Assembly (NCBI RefSeq): GCF_009900765.1
Contig: NZ_JAAABL010000008.1
Coordinates: 58,937 to 122,936, forward strand
Source of the DNA: Rhodovarius lipocyclicus
Lineage (GTDB): Bacteria; Pseudomonadota; Alphaproteobacteria; Acetobacterales; Acetobacteraceae
Direction: 5' to 3'
DNA: 64,000 nt
The notes under the pieces were generated by a model, which saw only the letters and a program-made list of their open reading frames with translations, had not been told where the DNA came from and did no database searches. Positions 52,116 to 61,065 of this stretch are shown piece after piece. How positions within the stretch are numbered: the stretch's first letter is position 1; every line of letters starts with the position of its first letter. Position numbers and translations under genes: made by a program.

Positions 52116-52486
52116 GCGCGCTCGGCATCATCCTGATCTCGGGCGGGCATGAGCGGGCGCATTACGCGCTGATGCTGGCCACCGCGGCGGCGGCGATCGG
52201 GCGGGAGGTGACGGTCTTCGCCAGCAATGCCGGCACCCGCGCCCTGCTGGCCGAACGTCCGCTGGAGGCCGACCCGCGCGAGGCCGAGGTGGTGGCCGCC
52301 GGGGTGGCGCCGCTCGGTGCCCTGCTGGAGGCGGCGCAGGAGCTGGGCGTGGCGCTGATGGTCTGCGACGCGGGGCTGGCCACCGAGGGGCTGCGCGGTG
52401 CCGCGCTGCTGCCGGGGGTGGAGGTGTCAGGGCTGGTGGGCTTCCTGGCGCGGATCGGCGCCGGGGCCCAGAGTTTCACCCTTTAG
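52112..52486 (+). CDS. DsrE-family protein
   Basis: The protein has 124 residues from GTG 52112 (GTGA overlap). A beta-alpha flavodoxin-like pattern begins LGIILISGGHERAHYALMLATAAA, and MVCDAGLATEG carries a Cys in the region where DsrE/TusD proteins hold the active Cys. It may be a sulfur-relay partner of the E1-like enzyme upstream. Assignment is good at fold level only. Confidence 0.75.
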   Translation: MSALGIILISGGHERAHYALMLATAAAAIGREVTVFASNAGTRALLAERPLEADPREAEVVAAGVAPLGALLEAAQELGVALMVCDAGLATEGLRGAALLPGVEVSGLVGFLARIGAGAQSFTL

Positions 52487-52561
52487 TTAGCCGCGCCCGC
52501 GCATGTAGCGGCGCTCAGGGCGATAATGCAGCCAGTGGCGCAGGATGGTCAGGATACGCAT
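52487..52561 (-). CDS. 24-residue Arg-rich ORF
   Basis: The protein is MRILTILRHW...RYMRGRG, with AGAGG six bases upstream of the ATG, in the gap between the convergent dsrE and wecC genes. It is too short for a confident call. It resembles small basic regulators of RNA turnover in shape only. A shadow origin is possible. Confidence 0.3.
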   Translation of the reverse strand: MRILTILRHWLHYRPERRYMRGRG

Positions 52562-52656
52562 GGCGAACCTCTTGTGACGGTCGCCATTCTGGCCATGGGG
52601 AAAGGCGGGGTTTGGGCCGCCGCGTGGCATCATTGGGGCAAGTGCTGAACGCGGAC

Positions 52657-53880
52657 TTAACCCGCCAGCAGCCCCACCGTGTCCAGCACCATCTTCCCCT
52701 CGGTGGGCAGGCCCCGGAAGGCGCGGTGCGCCACCAGAATGGCCAGGATATCGGCCCGCTCCAGCGCCTCGGCCAGCGGCAGGTGCCGCGCCCGCCCGGC
52801 CAGGCAGGGCGGCAGGGCGGGCAGATGCGGCTCCACCACCAGCAATTCCAACCCGGGTTCCGCCGCCAGCTCCTCCGCGATCGACAAGGCGGGGCTTTCG
52901 CGCAGGTCCTCGATATCGGGCTTGTAGGCCAGGCCCAGCACCGCCACGCGCGGCGCCTTCAGCCGCGCGGCCATGGCGCGCAGGCGGGCGGCGATCTGGC
53001 GGGGCTTGGCATCGTTCACCGCGCGGGCGGCGCGGATCAGCGGCGCGGCGTCCGGGGCGGCATCCACCAGGAACCAGGGGTCCACCGCGATGCAATGCCC
53101 GCCCACCCCCGCGCCGGGGCGCAGGATCTCCACGCGCGGGTGGCGGTTGGCGAGTGCGATGGCCTGCCACACATCCACCCCCACGGCCTGCGCGATGCCC
53201 GCCAATTCGTTGGCGAAGGCGATATTGGCGTCCCGATAGGCGTTTTCCGACAACTTCACGAACTCCGCCGTGCGGCAATCGGTCATCAGGCAGGCGCCGG
53301 TGGCGAAGCTTTCATACAGGGTGCGGGCGCGCTCGGCGCAGGCGGGCGTCATGCCGCCGATGATGCGGTCATTGGCGATCAGTTCCCGCACCGCCTGGCC
53401 GGGCAGCACGCGCTCCGGGCAATGGGCGATGTGGATCTCGCCGGGTTGGCCCAGCGCCGGCAGGCGCAGATCGGGGCGGGCGGCGGCCAGGCGCGCGGCC
53501 AGCCCCTCGGTGGCGCCGACCGGGCAGGTGCTCTCGACGATCACGCAATCGCCGGGGCGCAGCAGGGGGGCGATGGCGTCACCCGCCGCGTGCAGGAAGG
53601 ACAGGTCCGGCCGGCGTGCCGCCGTGAAGGGGGTGGGCACGGCCAGCAGGTGGAATGCGGCGGCGCGCGGGGCGGGGCCGGCGGCAAGGCGGCCGGTGCG
53701 CACCGCGGCCTCCAGCAGCGTGGCCAGCTCGGGTTCCTGGAAATGCGGGCGGGCGGCGTTCACGGCGGCGACCACGGCGGGGCTGGTGTCGCAGCCCCAC
53801 ACCTGGTGCCCGCGCGCGGCCAGCATCGCGGCCGAGGGCAGCCCCACATAGCCGAGCCCTGTCACGCACACGTCGCTCAT
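52657..53880 (-). CDS. wecC: UDP-N-acetyl-D-mannosamine dehydrogenase-like nucleotide-sugar dehydrogenase
   Basis: The protein has 407 residues. GLGYVGLPSAAMLAARGH is the NAD site, and GVGGHCIAVDPWFL carries the catalytic Cys and the conserved Asp. SIAEELAAEPGLELLVVEPHLPAL and the final substrate-binding domain follow. It oxidises UDP-ManNAc to UDP-ManNAcA, the likely substrate given the adjacent epimerase; UDP-GlcNAc dehydrogenase is an alternative. It overlaps wecB by four bases (ATGA), which implies one operon. Confidence 0.88.
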   Translation of the reverse strand: MSDVCVTGLGYVGLPSAAMLAARGHQVWGCDTSPAVVAAVNAARPHFQEPELATLLEAAVRTGRLAAGPAPRAAAFHLLAVPTPFTAARRPDLSFLHAAGDAIAPLLRPGDCVIVESTCPVGATEGLAARLAAARPDLRLPALGQPGEIHIAHCPERVLPGQAVRELIANDRIIGGMTPACAERARTLYESFATGACLMTDCRTAEFVKLSENAYRDANIAFANELAGIAQAVGVDVWQAIALANRHPRVEILRPGAGVGGHCIAVDPWFLVDAAPDAAPLIRAARAVNDAKPRQIAARLRAMAARLKAPRVAVLGLAYKPDIEDLRESPALSIAEELAAEPGLELLVVEPHLPALPPCLAGRARHLPLAEALERADILAILVAHRAFRGLPTEGKMVLDTVGLLAG

Positions 53881-54980
53881 GCGAAAAATTCCCGGATCGC
53901 CGCCACGATCCGCGCCGAGGCCCCGCCATCCCCATAGGGAAACACCGGCCGGGCGCGGGCGGCGTATTCGCCGGGCTCATCCAGCAGCAGGGCGGCCTCG
54001 GCGGCGATGCGGGCGGGGTCGGTGCCGATCACCCGCACCACGCCGGTCGCCACCGCCTCCGGCCGCTCCGTCACGTCGCGCAGCACCAGCACGGGCTTGC
54101 CCAGCGCCGGCGCTTCCTCCTGCAGGCCGCCGGAATCGGTGATGACGAAGCGGCAGGCGCGCATGGCCTGGATCATCTCCGGATAGTTCAGCGGCGGGGC
54201 CAGGGCGATGCCGGGCCGGCCCGCCAGCCCCTGTTCCACCGCGGCCCGCACGGCGGGGTTGGGATGGACGGGGTAGAGCAGCTCCACATCGCCGCGCGCC
54301 GCGATCCGGCGCAGCCCCTCCGCGATGCGGGCGAAGCCCTGGCCGAAGCTTTCCCGCCGGTGCGCTGTGACCAGGATGCGGGGCAGGGGGGTGGGGGGTG
54401 GCTCGGGCAGGCCCGCCGCCACGCCCAGCAGCGCGTCGATGGCGGTGTTGCCCGTGATCACCACCCGGCCCGGGCCGTATTCGCGGGCCAGATTCGCCGC
54501 GGCCTCCGCCGTGGGGGCGAAGCGCAGGGCGGCCAGCGCGTCCACGGCCACGCGGTTGGCTTCCTCGGGAAAGGGGCGGGCCAGGTCGTGGCTGCGCAGC
54601 CCGGCCTCCACATGGCCCACCGGGATGCCGGCGTGAAAGGCCGCCAGCGCGGCACCCAGCGCCGTCGTCGTATCCCCGTGCACCAGCACCAGGTCGGGGC
54701 GCAGGGTATCCAGTAGCGGCGGCAGCGCGGCCAGGATGGCCGAGAGCAGCGCCACCGGCGCCTGGCCGGGGCGCATCAGCGCCAGGTCATGGTCCGGGGC
54801 CTCGGCGAAGGCCGCGAAGACCTGGGCCAGCATGTCCCGGTGCTGGCCGGTGGTGCACAGGCTGTGGCGGAACCCCGCCGCCCGCAGGGCGCGCGCCACG
54901 GGCAGCATCTTGATCGCCTCCGGCCGCGTGCCGAACACGCTGAGGATGTGCGGGGGGCGGTGCAGGGGCGTGATGTCCAC
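53877..54980 (-). CDS. wecB: UDP-N-acetylglucosamine 2-epimerase (non-hydrolysing)
   Basis: The protein has 367 residues from GTG 54980. FGTRPEAIKMLP, HGDTTTALG, VEAGLRS, TAHRRES and SGGLQEEAPALGKPVLVLRDVTERPE are the signature of the family. It makes UDP-ManNAc from UDP-GlcNAc. No good ribosome-binding site precedes GTG 54980; earlier in-frame codons read only low-complexity sequence. With wecC it supplies UDP-ManNAcA for capsule or exopolysaccharide, although the glycosyltransferases are elsewhere. Confidence 0.9.
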   Translation of the reverse strand: MDITPLHRPPHILSVFGTRPEAIKMLPVARALRAAGFRHSLCTTGQHRDMLAQVFAAFAEAPDHDLALMRPGQAPVALLSAILAALPPLLDTLRPDLVLVHGDTTTALGAALAAFHAGIPVGHVEAGLRSHDLARPFPEEANRVAVDALAALRFAPTAEAAANLAREYGPGRVVITGNTAIDALLGVAAGLPEPPPTPLPRILVTAHRRESFGQGFARIAEGLRRIAARGDVELLYPVHPNPAVRAAVEQGLAGRPGIALAPPLNYPEMIQAMRACRFVITDSGGLQEEAPALGKPVLVLRDVTERPEAVATGVVRVIGTDPARIAAEAALLLDEPGEYAARARPVFPYGDGGASARIVAAIREFFA

Positions 54981-55141
54981 AACCAGAGCGATAGTCCGTG
55001 GCAGCGACGGCACGCAAGGGTTTTGGGGGCGATTGTTCCGTCCGCCGCCGCGCAGCTTGCCAAGGGGGGCGTGGCGGTGAAGGCCATCTTGCCTTATCCC
55101 TGAGGCGAACACATCTGCGCCTCTCGCCAGGGACAACACCG

Positions 55142-56068
55142 ATGCAAGTGATTTCCGATACCAACCCGCCCAACGGTCCCGATCCCGTGATGGACGGCGA
55201 CCAGAAGACCTTCATGCAGGATGTCATCCAGGCCTCGCAGGAAGTGCCGGTGCTGGTGGATTTCTGGGCCACCTGGTGCGGCCCCTGCAAGACGCTGACG
55301 CCGACGCTGGAAAAGGTGGTGCGCGCTGCCGGCGGCCGGGTGCGGCTGGTCAAGATCGACATCGACAAGAACCGCCAGCTGGTCCAGCAGCTGGTGCAGA
55401 TGGGCCTGCCGCTGCAATCCGTGCCCACCGTCGCCGCCTTCTGGAACGGCCAGATCGCCGACATCTTCCAGGGCGCGCTGCCCGAAAGCGAGGTGCGCCG
55501 CTTCACCGAGGCGCTGCTGAAGCTGGCCGGCGGCCAGATGCCCGGCGCCGACCTGCTGGCCGAGGCGCAGGAGGCGCTGGAGCAGGGCGATGTGCAGACC
55601 GCGCTGGAGCTCTTTGCTACCCTGGCCCAGCAGGAGCCCGAGAACGCCCCCGCCCTGGCCGGCTTCGCCCGCTGCCTGCTGGCGCTGGACCAGGAGGCCC
55701 AGGCGCTGGAGGTGATCAACAGCGCCCCGGAGAAGATCGCCAACCACGCCGAGATCGCGGCCGTGCGTTCCCAGATCGAGCTGGCGGCGGCGGGGCGTGA
55801 GGCGCAGTCCAAGTTCGGCGAGTTCGAGGCGCGCCTGGCCGCCGACCCCGACGACCACGCGGCCCGCATCGAGCTGGCCGTGGCGCTGAACGCCGCCGAC
55901 CAGCGCGAGGAAGCGGCCGAGCAGCTGCTGGAAGCCATCCGCCGCGACCGCGTGTGGAACGAGGAAGCCGCCCGCAAGCAGCTGCTGAAGTTCTTCGAGG
56001 CCTGGGGCTTCATGGACCCGGTGAGCCAGAAGGCCCGCCGCGCCCTGTCGGCGATGCTGTTCAAGTAA
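55142..56068 (+). CDS. CnoX/YbbN-like thioredoxin with TPR tail
   Basis: The protein has 308 residues. The thioredoxin domain (about 20-120) has WCGPC; residues about 140-300 form helical TPR repeats (AEAQEALEQGDVQTALELFA, ARIELAVALNAADQREEAAEQ). CnoX/YbbN holds oxidised proteins and hands them to chaperones. Alphaproteobacterial members keep both Cys, which may give it reductase activity. The next gene starts directly after its stop. Confidence 0.9.
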   Translation: MQVISDTNPPNGPDPVMDGDQKTFMQDVIQASQEVPVLVDFWATWCGPCKTLTPTLEKVVRAAGGRVRLVKIDIDKNRQLVQQLVQMGLPLQSVPTVAAFWNGQIADIFQGALPESEVRRFTEALLKLAGGQMPGADLLAEAQEALEQGDVQTALELFATLAQQEPENAPALAGFARCLLALDQEAQALEVINSAPEKIANHAEIAAVRSQIELAAAGREAQSKFGEFEARLAADPDDHAARIELAVALNAADQREEAAEQLLEAIRRDRVWNEEAARKQLLKFFEAWGFMDPVSQKARRALSAMLFK

Positions 56069-56725
56069 GTGCCGCACCCCGCCCCCCGCGCCGAGGAACT
56101 GCCCGAGACCATCGCGGTGTTCCCACTCGCGGGGGCGCTGCTGCTGCCGCATGGCCGGCTGCCGCTGAACATCTTCGAGCCGCGCTACCTGGCGCTGGTC
56201 GAGGATGCGCTGGCCAGCGGGCGCATGTTCGGCATGGTGCAGGGCGATGCCTCCCGCCTGCGCGGCGAGCGGGGGGCGGCCACCTATTCCGTGGGCTGCC
56301 TGGGGCGGATCTGCTCCTTCTCCGAGACCGATGACGGGCGCTTCTTGATCACCCTGACCGGGCTCTCGCGCTTCAAGGTGCGGGAGGAGGTGGAGCCGCG
56401 CCGTGGCTATCGGCGGATGCGGGTGGACTACACGCCCTTCCTGGACGACCTCTCACCCCAGCCCGCGGGGGCCAGCCTAGCCCCGGGCGCGCTGGAGGCG
56501 GCGCTGCGCCCCTATTTCCGGGCCTGCGGCATGGAGGTGAACTGGGACGCGATCGGCCAGATGCCGGAGGCGGTTCTGGTCACCACCCTCAGCATGCTCT
56601 GCCCCTTCGAGGTGGCGGAGAAACAGGCGTTGTTGGAAGCCGCGACGCCCGAGGCGCGGGCGGAAATGCTGCTGATGCTGGTGCGGATGGCCCGGCATGG
56701 AGAAGATCGCCCGCTGCCCAGCTGA
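56069..56725 (+). CDS. Lon N-terminal (LON substrate-binding) domain protein
   Basis: The protein has 218 residues from GTG 56069, immediately after the thioredoxin stop. TIAVFPLAGALLLPHGRLPLNIFEPRY is the start of the LON substrate-binding domain; no ATPase or protease part follows. Such stand-alone proteins are common beside ybbN-like genes in alphaproteobacteria. They may act as protein-binding adaptors. Confidence 0.88.
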   Translation: MPHPAPRAEELPETIAVFPLAGALLLPHGRLPLNIFEPRYLALVEDALASGRMFGMVQGDASRLRGERGAATYSVGCLGRICSFSETDDGRFLITLTGLSRFKVREEVEPRRGYRRMRVDYTPFLDDLSPQPAGASLAPGALEAALRPYFRACGMEVNWDAIGQMPEAVLVTTLSMLCPFEVAEKQALLEAATPEARAEMLLMLVRMARHGEDRPLPS

Positions 56726-56729
56726 GGCG

Positions 56730-57011
56730 CTATTCCGTCGGGTGGCGCAGGTGCCACAGCCGCTCATGCGCGGCGACCAGGCTTTCCATGTTGCGGCGGC
56801 GGTTGGTGTCCGGGTGGGTCGGACGGCGCATCAGCATCATCTCCAGCACGCGGAGAAGCTGCTCGGACACCTCGAAATCGCCCTGGTCGCAGGCCTGGTG
56901 GAAGGCGATCAAAATCTTGTCCGACAAGCGCCGGCTGTGACGCAGCAGCGGTGCCTTCGCACCGTCGGCCGCCGTCTCGGCTATCTCTGTCAGTCTCTCG
57001 TCGCCGTCCAT
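56730..57011 (-). CDS. Conserved hypothetical alphaproteobacterial protein
   Basis: The protein has 93 residues, is helical, and starts MDGDERLTEIAETAADG. It has LSDKILIAFHQACDQGDFEVSEQLLRVLEMMLMR and RRRNMESLVAAHERLWHLRHP. It is typical of a small conserved protein of alphaproteobacteria whose function is unknown. The start chosen is the second ATG; a longer version from 57038 exists. It is convergent to the Lon-N gene. Confidence 0.7.
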   Translation of the reverse strand: MDGDERLTEIAETAADGAKAPLLRHSRRLSDKILIAFHQACDQGDFEVSEQLLRVLEMMLMRRPTHPDTNRRRNMESLVAAHERLWHLRHPTE

Positions 57012-57125
57012 GGAAAAAATTCTCGATCCGTGAAGCAAATTGACACGCTGGCAGGCGCGTTGGGAAGGGTGCTGTACCAGGAAGTCATGCGAATGAATGA
57101 TGCGCTCACGAAATTGTGAGGAATA

Positions 57126-57809
57126 TCAGCCTCCCGCGCTCCTCATCTGCGCCGCGACGCTGCGGGCCATCTCCTCCACCCCGGTCTCCGGCCGGAACAG
57201 GGTGCGGACCCGGCCATCGGGGCCGACCAGGTAGATGAAGCTGGAGTGGTCCATCAGATAGTCCGCCATGTCGCGCGGCTGCACCCGCTGGTAGAACACG
57301 CGGAAGCGGCGGGCGGCCTCGGCCACCTGCTCGGGCGTGCCGGTCAGCCCCTGCATGCGCGGGTGGAAGCGGCTGACATAGTCGGCCATCACCGCCACCG
57401 TGTCCCGCGCCGGGTCGATGGTGATCATGATCGGCGTCACGCGCTCACCGGCCGGGCCCATCGCGTCCAGCACATCGGCGATGCGGCCGAGCTCGGTGGG
57501 GCAGACATCGGGGCAGTAGGTGTAGCCGAAATAGATCAGCGACCAGCGGCCGGCATAGTCGCGCTCCGTCACCGCCTGCCCGTCCTGGCGCACCAGGCTG
57601 AAGGCGCCGCCGAGGCTGACCCCGGAGGGCAGCTGCACGCCGCCGCCCGCGGTCGGCACCGGCATGGATTGCCCGAACACCGCGGCCAGCCGCTGGGCGA
57701 AGGCCTCGCCCACGCCCTGGCCTGGGGCCCGGGTGAACCAGGCATGGCCCCAGAGCACCCCGAGGGCCAGGAGCAGCGCGAGGGAGGCGTAGCGGATGAC
57801 TTTGAGCAT
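57126..57809 (-). CDS. SCO family copper-binding protein
   Basis: The protein has 227 residues. An N-terminal membrane anchor (about 4-22) precedes the thioredoxin-like SCO domain, with the copper-ligand pair CPDVC (YFGYTYCPDVCPTELG) and His in MDHSSF. SCO proteins deliver copper to the Cu-A centre of cytochrome c oxidase. The start at 57809 gives a clear signal anchor; a longer frame upstream is without signal. Confidence 0.93.
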   Translation of the reverse strand: MLKVIRYASLALLLALGVLWGHAWFTRAPGQGVGEAFAQRLAAVFGQSMPVPTAGGGVQLPSGVSLGGAFSLVRQDGQAVTERDYAGRWSLIYFGYTYCPDVCPTELGRIADVLDAMGPAGERVTPIMITIDPARDTVAVMADYVSRFHPRMQGLTGTPEQVAEAARRFRVFYQRVQPRDMADYLMDHSSFIYLVGPDGRVRTLFRPETGVEEMARSVAAQMRSAGG

Positions 57810-58019
57810 GAGGGCGGAATAGCCCTTCGGCCTGGCCGCGCCAAGCGCGCCGGAATGCCGCCCTGGGCGGGCCGTCTGCCGCCTGTCGGGGCAATTCCCG
57901 CGGGCTTGCCTTCTCAAGCGTCACCCGTGCCAGCCTGGGCCTCTTCCTGCCCGAAAACCGTGTCTTGTTGCCGGGCGGCCCTGCCCTCAGCTTCCTCACG
58001 ACAACAGGAGGTATCGCTG

Positions 58020-59357
58020 ATGGCCCGTTTCCCCCTGACCGATTCCGGCTGCGCCTGCGGCCAGCCGCATGAGGGCTTCGCCTGCGCCGAGGCGCCGCGC
58101 GACGGCACCGGCGCCGAGGGCCGGCTGGTCGAGGAAACGGTGCTGCGCGCTGTCTTCCCCGAGGCCACCACCCGCCGTGCCATGATCGCGGCCTTCGGTA
58201 CCGGAACGCTGCTGGCCGCCATCGGCGACGTGCTGCCGCTGGGCCTCGCGCGGGAGGCCCTGGCCCAGACCCCGGGCGCGCCCGAGAAGCCGAACCTGAA
58301 GATCGGCTTCATCCCCATCACCTGCGCCACGCCCATCATCATGGCGGACCCGATGGGCTTCTACCGCAAGCATGGGCTGAACGTGGAGGTGATCCGCACC
58401 GCCGGCTGGGCCGTGATCCGCGACCGCGCCATCGCCCGCGAATACGATGCGGCGCATATGCTGTCCCCCATGCCGGTGGCGATGTCGCTGGGCGTGGGCG
58501 TGGCCGCCCCCCAGCCCTGGGCGGTGGCGGCGATCGAGAACATCAACGGCCAAGCCATCACGCTGGCCAACAAGCACCGCGACAAGCGCGACCCGAAGGA
58601 CTGGAAGGGCTTTCGGCTCGCCGTGCCGTTCGATTTCTCGATGCACAACTACCTGCTGCGCGCCTATCTGGCCGAGGCGGGGCTCGACCCCGACCGGGAT
58701 GTGCAGATCCGTTCCGTGCCGCCGCCGGAGATGGTGGCCAACCTGCGCGCGGACAACATCGACGGCTTCCTGGGCCCCGACCCGTTCAACCAGCGCGCGG
58801 TGTTCGACGGGCTGGGCTTCATCCATGTGCTGACCAAGGATTTCTGGGAAGGCCACCCGTGCTGCGCCTTCGCCGTGCCCGCCAGCATGCCTCGCGAGAT
58901 GCCCAACACCTTCGCCGCACTGATGCGCGCGATCGTGGAAGCCACCGCCCATGCCGACAAGGCCGAGAACCGGCGCGAGGTGGCGGCCGCCATCGCCGGC
59001 CCCAACTACCTCAACCAGCCCGAGACGGTGGTGAGCCAGGTGCTGACCGGCACCTATGCCGATGGGCTGGGGCAGGTGCGGCGCGTGCCCAACCGCATCG
59101 GCTTCGATCCCTACCCCTGGCATTCCATGGCCATCTGGATCCTGACCCAGATGCGCCGCTGGGGGCATCTGCAGCGCGAGGTGGACTACGCGGCCGTGGC
59201 TGGTCGGGTGTTCCTGGCGCTGGATGCGGGCCGGGTGATGCAGGGCATGGGCCTGGCCGTGCCCGCCAGCCCGGTCCGGCGCGAGACCATCTTCGGCCGC
59301 GAATTCGACCCCGCGGCGGCGGAGGCCTATCTGAATTCCTTCGCCATCCGCCGCTGA
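58020..59357 (+). CDS. CmpA/NrtA-family ABC substrate-binding protein (cyanate/nitrate type)
   Basis: The protein has 445 residues. It starts with a Cys-containing segment (GCACGQPHEGFAC), then TTRRAMIAAFG, a Tat-like signal at about residues 50-75. The mature part shows the CmpA/NrtA pattern (KIGFIPITCATPIIMADPMGFYRKHGL). AGGAGG precedes ATG 58020. It is the periplasmic binding protein of the import system encoded downstream and probably binds cyanate, since cyanase follows; nitrate or bicarbonate are alternatives. Confidence 0.9.
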   Translation: MARFPLTDSGCACGQPHEGFACAEAPRDGTGAEGRLVEETVLRAVFPEATTRRAMIAAFGTGTLLAAIGDVLPLGLAREALAQTPGAPEKPNLKIGFIPITCATPIIMADPMGFYRKHGLNVEVIRTAGWAVIRDRAIAREYDAAHMLSPMPVAMSLGVGVAAPQPWAVAAIENINGQAITLANKHRDKRDPKDWKGFRLAVPFDFSMHNYLLRAYLAEAGLDPDRDVQIRSVPPPEMVANLRADNIDGFLGPDPFNQRAVFDGLGFIHVLTKDFWEGHPCCAFAVPASMPREMPNTFAALMRAIVEATAHADKAENRREVAAAIAGPNYLNQPETVVSQVLTGTYADGLGQVRRVPNRIGFDPYPWHSMAIWILTQMRRWGHLQREVDYAAVAGRVFLALDAGRVMQGMGLAVPASPVRRETIFGREFDPAAAEAYLNSFAIRR

Positions 59358-60208
59358 TGGCGCGTCCGGTTCCGGCCTGGAAGGCGGCGCTGCTGTCGCT
59401 GGCGATCCTGGCACTGTTCCTGGGCGGCTGGGAGCTGGCGCTGACGGCCGGCCCCGGCGCCGGCGGCCCCGCCATCGACCCCGAATACGCGGCCCTGCTG
59501 GGCCAGGCCGCGCAGCAGGGCGGCCGCACCCCCATGCCCGCCCCCAGCCAGATCGCGGTCAGGCTGTGGGAGCTGCTGCGCGACCCCTTTTATGTGCGCG
59601 GGCCCAATGACCAGGGCATCGGCATCCAGGTGGCGTGGTCGCTGGGGCGGGTGTTGCTGGGCTTTTTCATCGCGGCGCTGGTGGCCATTCCGCTGGGCTT
59701 CGCCATCGGCATGTCGCCGCTGCTGAACGCGGCGCTGAACCCCTTCATCCAGGTGCTGCGGCCGGTCTCCCCGCTCGCCTGGATGCCGCTGGCGCTGTTC
59801 ACCATCCAGGACAGTTCGATCAGCGCGATCTTCGTGATCTTCATCTGCTCGATCTGGCCCATGCTGCTGAACACCGCCTTCGGTGTGGCCAATGTGCGGC
59901 GCGAATGGCTGAACGTGGCCCGCACGCTGGAGGCCGGGACCTGGCGCACCGCCTTTCGCGTTATCCTGCCCGCCGCCGCCCCCACTATCCTGACCGGTAT
60001 GCGGATTTCCATCGGCATCGCCTGGCTGGTGATCGTGGCGGCCGAGATGCTCGTGGGCGGCACCGGCATCGGCTATTGGGTGTGGAACCAGTGGAACAAC
60101 CTGTCGCTGGCGGACATCGTCATCGCTATTCTCATGATCGGGCTGGTGGGCCTCGCGCTCGACCGGCTGCTGGGGCTGATCCAGGGCTGGGTGTCGTGGC
60201 AGGAATGA
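59357..60208 (+). CDS. ABC transporter permease (CynB/NrtB type)
   Basis: The protein has 283 residues with about six transmembrane helices. It has the permease EAA-loop region WLNVARTLEAGTWRTAFRVILPAAAPTILTG. It overlaps the binding-protein gene (TGATG) and the ATPase gene (ATGA), so all are translated together. Confidence 0.9.
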   Translation: MARPVPAWKAALLSLAILALFLGGWELALTAGPGAGGPAIDPEYAALLGQAAQQGGRTPMPAPSQIAVRLWELLRDPFYVRGPNDQGIGIQVAWSLGRVLLGFFIAALVAIPLGFAIGMSPLLNAALNPFIQVLRPVSPLAWMPLALFTIQDSSISAIFVIFICSIWPMLLNTAFGVANVRREWLNVARTLEAGTWRTAFRVILPAAAPTILTGMRISIGIAWLVIVAAEMLVGGTGIGYWVWNQWNNLSLADIVIAILMIGLVGLALDRLLGLIQGWVSWQE

Positions 60209-61050
60209 ACAAACCCTATGGCAGCCCCTATGTGAGCGTAGAGGGCATCGCCCGCCGTTTCCCCGGCCTGACAGTGTTCTCCGACGTGTGGTTCGGCATC
60301 GAGCGGGGGGAGTTCGTCTGCCTGGTCGGCCATTCCGGCTGCGGCAAGACCACCATCCTGAACATCCTGGCCGGGCTCGATTCGCCCAGCGATGGCGGGG
60401 TGGTGATGGAGGGGCGGGAGATCTCGGGCCCCGCGCTGGACCGCGCCGTGGTGTTCCAGGGCCACGCCCTGATGCCCTGGCTGACCGCCGAGCAGAATGT
60501 GGCTTTCGCCCTGGCCTGCCGGAACCCCGCCTGGGGCAAGGCGCGCCTGCGGGAGGAAGCACGCGCGGTGCTGGCCAAGGTGGGGCTGGAACACGCCGCC
60601 GACCGCAAGCCCGCCATGCTCTCGGGCGGCATGAAGCAGCGCGTGGGCATCGCCCGCGCCCTGGCGGTGCAGCCCAAGATGATGCTGATGGACGAGCCCT
60701 TCAGCGCGCTCGATGCCCTGACGCGCGGTTCGTTGCAGGAGGAAGTGTCGCGCCTGGCCACCGAGGCCGGCCAGACCGCCTTCATGATCACGCATGACGT
60801 GGATGAGGCGATCCTGCTCGCCGACCGCATCCTGCTGATGACCAACGGCCCCAATGCCCGCATCGCCGAGGTGCTGGTGAACACCCTGCCGCGCCCGCGC
60901 ATCCGCGCGACCCTGCACCACCAGCCCGGCTATCACGCGCTGCGCGACCACATCATGGATTTCCTCGTCACGCGCTCCCGCACCCTCGCGGGGGCTGCGC
61001 CCGAGGGGTACGACCCCCGCGACCCGCCCATCGTGCGGCTAGCGGAATAA
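60205..61050 (+). CDS. ABC transporter ATP-binding protein (CynD/NrtC-D type)
   Basis: The protein has 281 residues. Walker A is GHSGCGKTT (about 42-50), the signature LSGGMKQR, Walker B MMLMDEPFSALDA, and the H-loop ITHDVDEA. The C-terminal 60 residues have no extra binding domain, unlike NrtC. It powers uptake with the preceding permease. Confidence 0.93.
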   Translation: MNKPYGSPYVSVEGIARRFPGLTVFSDVWFGIERGEFVCLVGHSGCGKTTILNILAGLDSPSDGGVVMEGREISGPALDRAVVFQGHALMPWLTAEQNVAFALACRNPAWGKARLREEARAVLAKVGLEHAADRKPAMLSGGMKQRVGIARALAVQPKMMLMDEPFSALDALTRGSLQEEVSRLATEAGQTAFMITHDVDEAILLADRILLMTNGPNARIAEVLVNTLPRPRIRATLHHQPGYHALRDHIMDFLVTRSRTLAGAAPEGYDPRDPPIVRLAE

Positions 61051-61065
61051 GCCAAGGAGAGAGCG

